Positions 62,902 through 64,000 of a DNA stretch of 64,000 nt are shown here, piece after piece. The DNA comes from Thalassospira indica (GTDB lineage: Bacteria; Pseudomonadota; Alphaproteobacteria; Rhodospirillales; Thalassospiraceae), in contig NZ_CP031555.1 in NCBI RefSeq assembly GCF_003403095.1, positions 1,654,001 to 1,718,000 of the forward strand. Direction: 5' to 3'. The notes under the pieces were generated by a model. It saw nothing but the letters and a program-made list of their open reading frames with translations. It made no database searches and was not told the origin of the DNA. Each line of letters opens with the position of its first letter. The stretch's first letter is position 1. A program made the translations under genes and the position numbers.

Positions 62902-64000
62902 TTACTCAGCCGGGGTCGGCGAAGTCGGATCGTTGGCGAATGCCGCCGGAACGGTGCTTTCCGGATAGGCGCTTACCGGTACTTCTGCCTTGTCGAGACC
63001 AGCCACTTCTGCCTGTTCAGACACGCGCAGCAGACCAACAAGCTTCAGAACCAGGGACAGAACGTAGCCCGGTGCGAAGCCAAGGATCATGAAGACGACA
63101 GCACTTGAAAGCTGACCAACAAACGAGATCTCCGGACCGGCAACGTTTTGGTAGCCAGACGCAAAGATACCGGCCATTACCAGGCCCCAGACACCGCCAA
63201 AGCCGTGGACGGCAACCGCGCCAACCGCATCGTCGATCTTGAATTTCTCGACAAGGATGTCGTTAAGTTTCGGCATGACGCAACCGCCGCCGAAGCTGAC
63301 GAGGAAGGCAAGACCCGGATAGTAAAGGTCAAGTGCCGGTGCAGACGAAATCACACCGATCAGGGCGCCAGACATCATCCAGAACGGATCACGAGTGACC
63401 AGATACGCACCGATCATGCCGCCTGCAACGCCCATCAGGGTGTTGAATGCGAATGCCGACAGGGTTGCCGGGGTGTTGTAAATGGTCATCCAGGTGTCGC
63501 CGGTATAGATGATGCAGCCGCCAAGGAAGCCAAAGAAGCCCATAACAATGAGCATCAGGCCAATCAGCGACATCGGCATGTTGTGGCCGTTGATGTTGTT
63601 GACTGTACCGTCGGCATTGAAGCGACCGATACGCGGGCCGAGGTTGATCAGAACGCCAAGTGTGAAGAAGCCAGCGATGGTGTGAACGGCACCCGCCGCA
63701 CCAACGTCATGCAGGCCCCACTCGGTGGTGAGCCAACCATCCGGATGCCAGCCCCAGGACGCGCCAAGGATCCAGACAACAGCGCCGAGGAACAGGGCGA
63801 GGATGGTGAAGCCGGAAATACGGATACGTTCGATCACCGAACCCGACATAATCGAGGCAGTGGTTGCCGCAAACAGCGTGAAGGCCGCATAGAAGATACC
63901 TGACGCGTTATCAGTCAGGTTCGGACCCATATATTCGCTCCAGGGCAGACCTGCCTCGGAGCCGTCGGAAATGGTGAAGCCGGTCGGGAACGCAAGATAG
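62902..64000 (-). CDS. amt: Ammonium transporter, Amt family (5' end outside window)
   Basis: This Amt protein is open at the right edge; about 366 residues are visible. IMSGSVIERIRISGF, VGAAGAVHTIAGFFTLGVLINLGPR and DDAVGAVAVHGFGGVWG hold conserved parts, including pore histidines (H in GAVHT and H in VHGFGG). It imports ammonium and perhaps methylammonium, in line with the methylamine cluster next to it. The C-terminal tail (PVSAYPESTVPAAFANDPTSPTPAE) is long and disordered. GlnK is not seen in the visible part. Confidence 0.94.
   Translation of the reverse strand, partial: YLAFPTGFTISDGSEAGLPWSEYMGPNLTDNASGIFYAAFTLFAATTASIMSGSVIERIRISGFTILALFLGAVVWILGASWGWHPDGWLTTEWGLHDVGAAGAVHTIAGFFTLGVLINLGPRIGRFNADGTVNNINGHNMPMSLIGLMLIVMGFFGFLGGCIIYTGDTWMTIYNTPATLSAFAFNTLMGVAGGMIGAYLVTRDPFWMMSGALIGVISSAPALDLYYPGLAFLVSFGGGCVMPKLNDILVEKFKIDDAVGAVAVHGFGGVWGLVMAGIFASGYQNVAGPEISFVGQLSSAVVFMILGFAPGYVLSLVLKLVGLLRVSEQAEVAGLDKAEVPVSAYPESTVPAAFANDPTSPTPAE

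Noticed and set aside
63148..63903. Open frame of 251 codons on the plus strand over amt
   Set aside because: Very hydrophilic, antisense to conserved Amt membrane segments; no ribosome site of note.

Overview
The window looks like chromosome of a marine, metabolically versatile alphaproteobacterium, most like Thalassospira or another Rhodospirillales relative. This is an inference from the mix of pathways (trimethylamine/TMAO/methylamine oxidation, kynurenine degradation through 2-aminobenzoyl-CoA, oxidative pentose catabolism, NAD-linked molybdenum formate dehydrogenase), moderately high GC, ATGA overlaps inside operons and gene order. No marker gene (rRNA, tRNA) is present to confirm it. 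I saw no phage, IS element, CRISPR array or tRNA.

Layout. (1) 1-9682, plus strand: tryptophan/kynurenine catabolism (acyl-CoA dehydrogenase fragment, 2-aminobenzoate-CoA ligase, KynU, KynA), then a branched-chain-type ABC importer (binding protein, two permeases, two ATPases), a thioesterase and a Rid-family protein, closed by a strong terminator. (2) 9768-19183: a polyamine-type ABC importer (PotD, PotA, PotB, PotC order on the minus strand), a divergent MocR-type regulator, an omega-amino acid:pyruvate aminotransferase, a TauE/SafE-type exporter and a YdfG/IsfD-type reductase. Shared tandem operator-like repeats tie them into one probable regulon. (3) 19244-25446: an NtrC-type response regulator and sensor kinase, a GNAT acetyltransferase, and an OFA-family transporter preceded by two identical palindromes and a near-perfect sigma-54 promoter. 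(4) 25747-32777: a LysR regulator and NAD-dependent formate dehydrogenase (FdsG, B, A, D, then FdhD). (5) 33015-48014: two oxidative pentose modules. One has an AraD-type dehydratase, GntR regulator, pentonate dehydratase, RraA-like protein and 2-oxoglutarate semialdehyde dehydrogenase. The other has a xylose-type ABC importer, a XylX-like FAH dehydratase, a ROK regulator, a XylB-like sugar dehydrogenase and an unusually long IlvD/Edd protein. (6) 48100-64000: methylated amine catabolism (PurU, GmaS, MgsCBA, XRE-cupin regulator, DmmD, A, B, C, Tmm, Tdm) and an ammonium transporter with a tiny downstream membrane protein.

How it works together. Tmm makes TMAO, Tdm turns it to dimethylamine, Dmm gives monomethylamine, and GmaS with Mgs give N-methylglutamate. 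The N-methylglutamate dehydrogenase (MgdABCD) is not in the window. C1 units carried on tetrahydrofolate can leave through PurU as formate and be oxidised by Fds for NADH. The MocR regulon looks like nitrogen salvage from an omega-amino acid, with reduction and export of the carbon skeleton. Start codons were chosen from Shine-Dalgarno spacing and family length.
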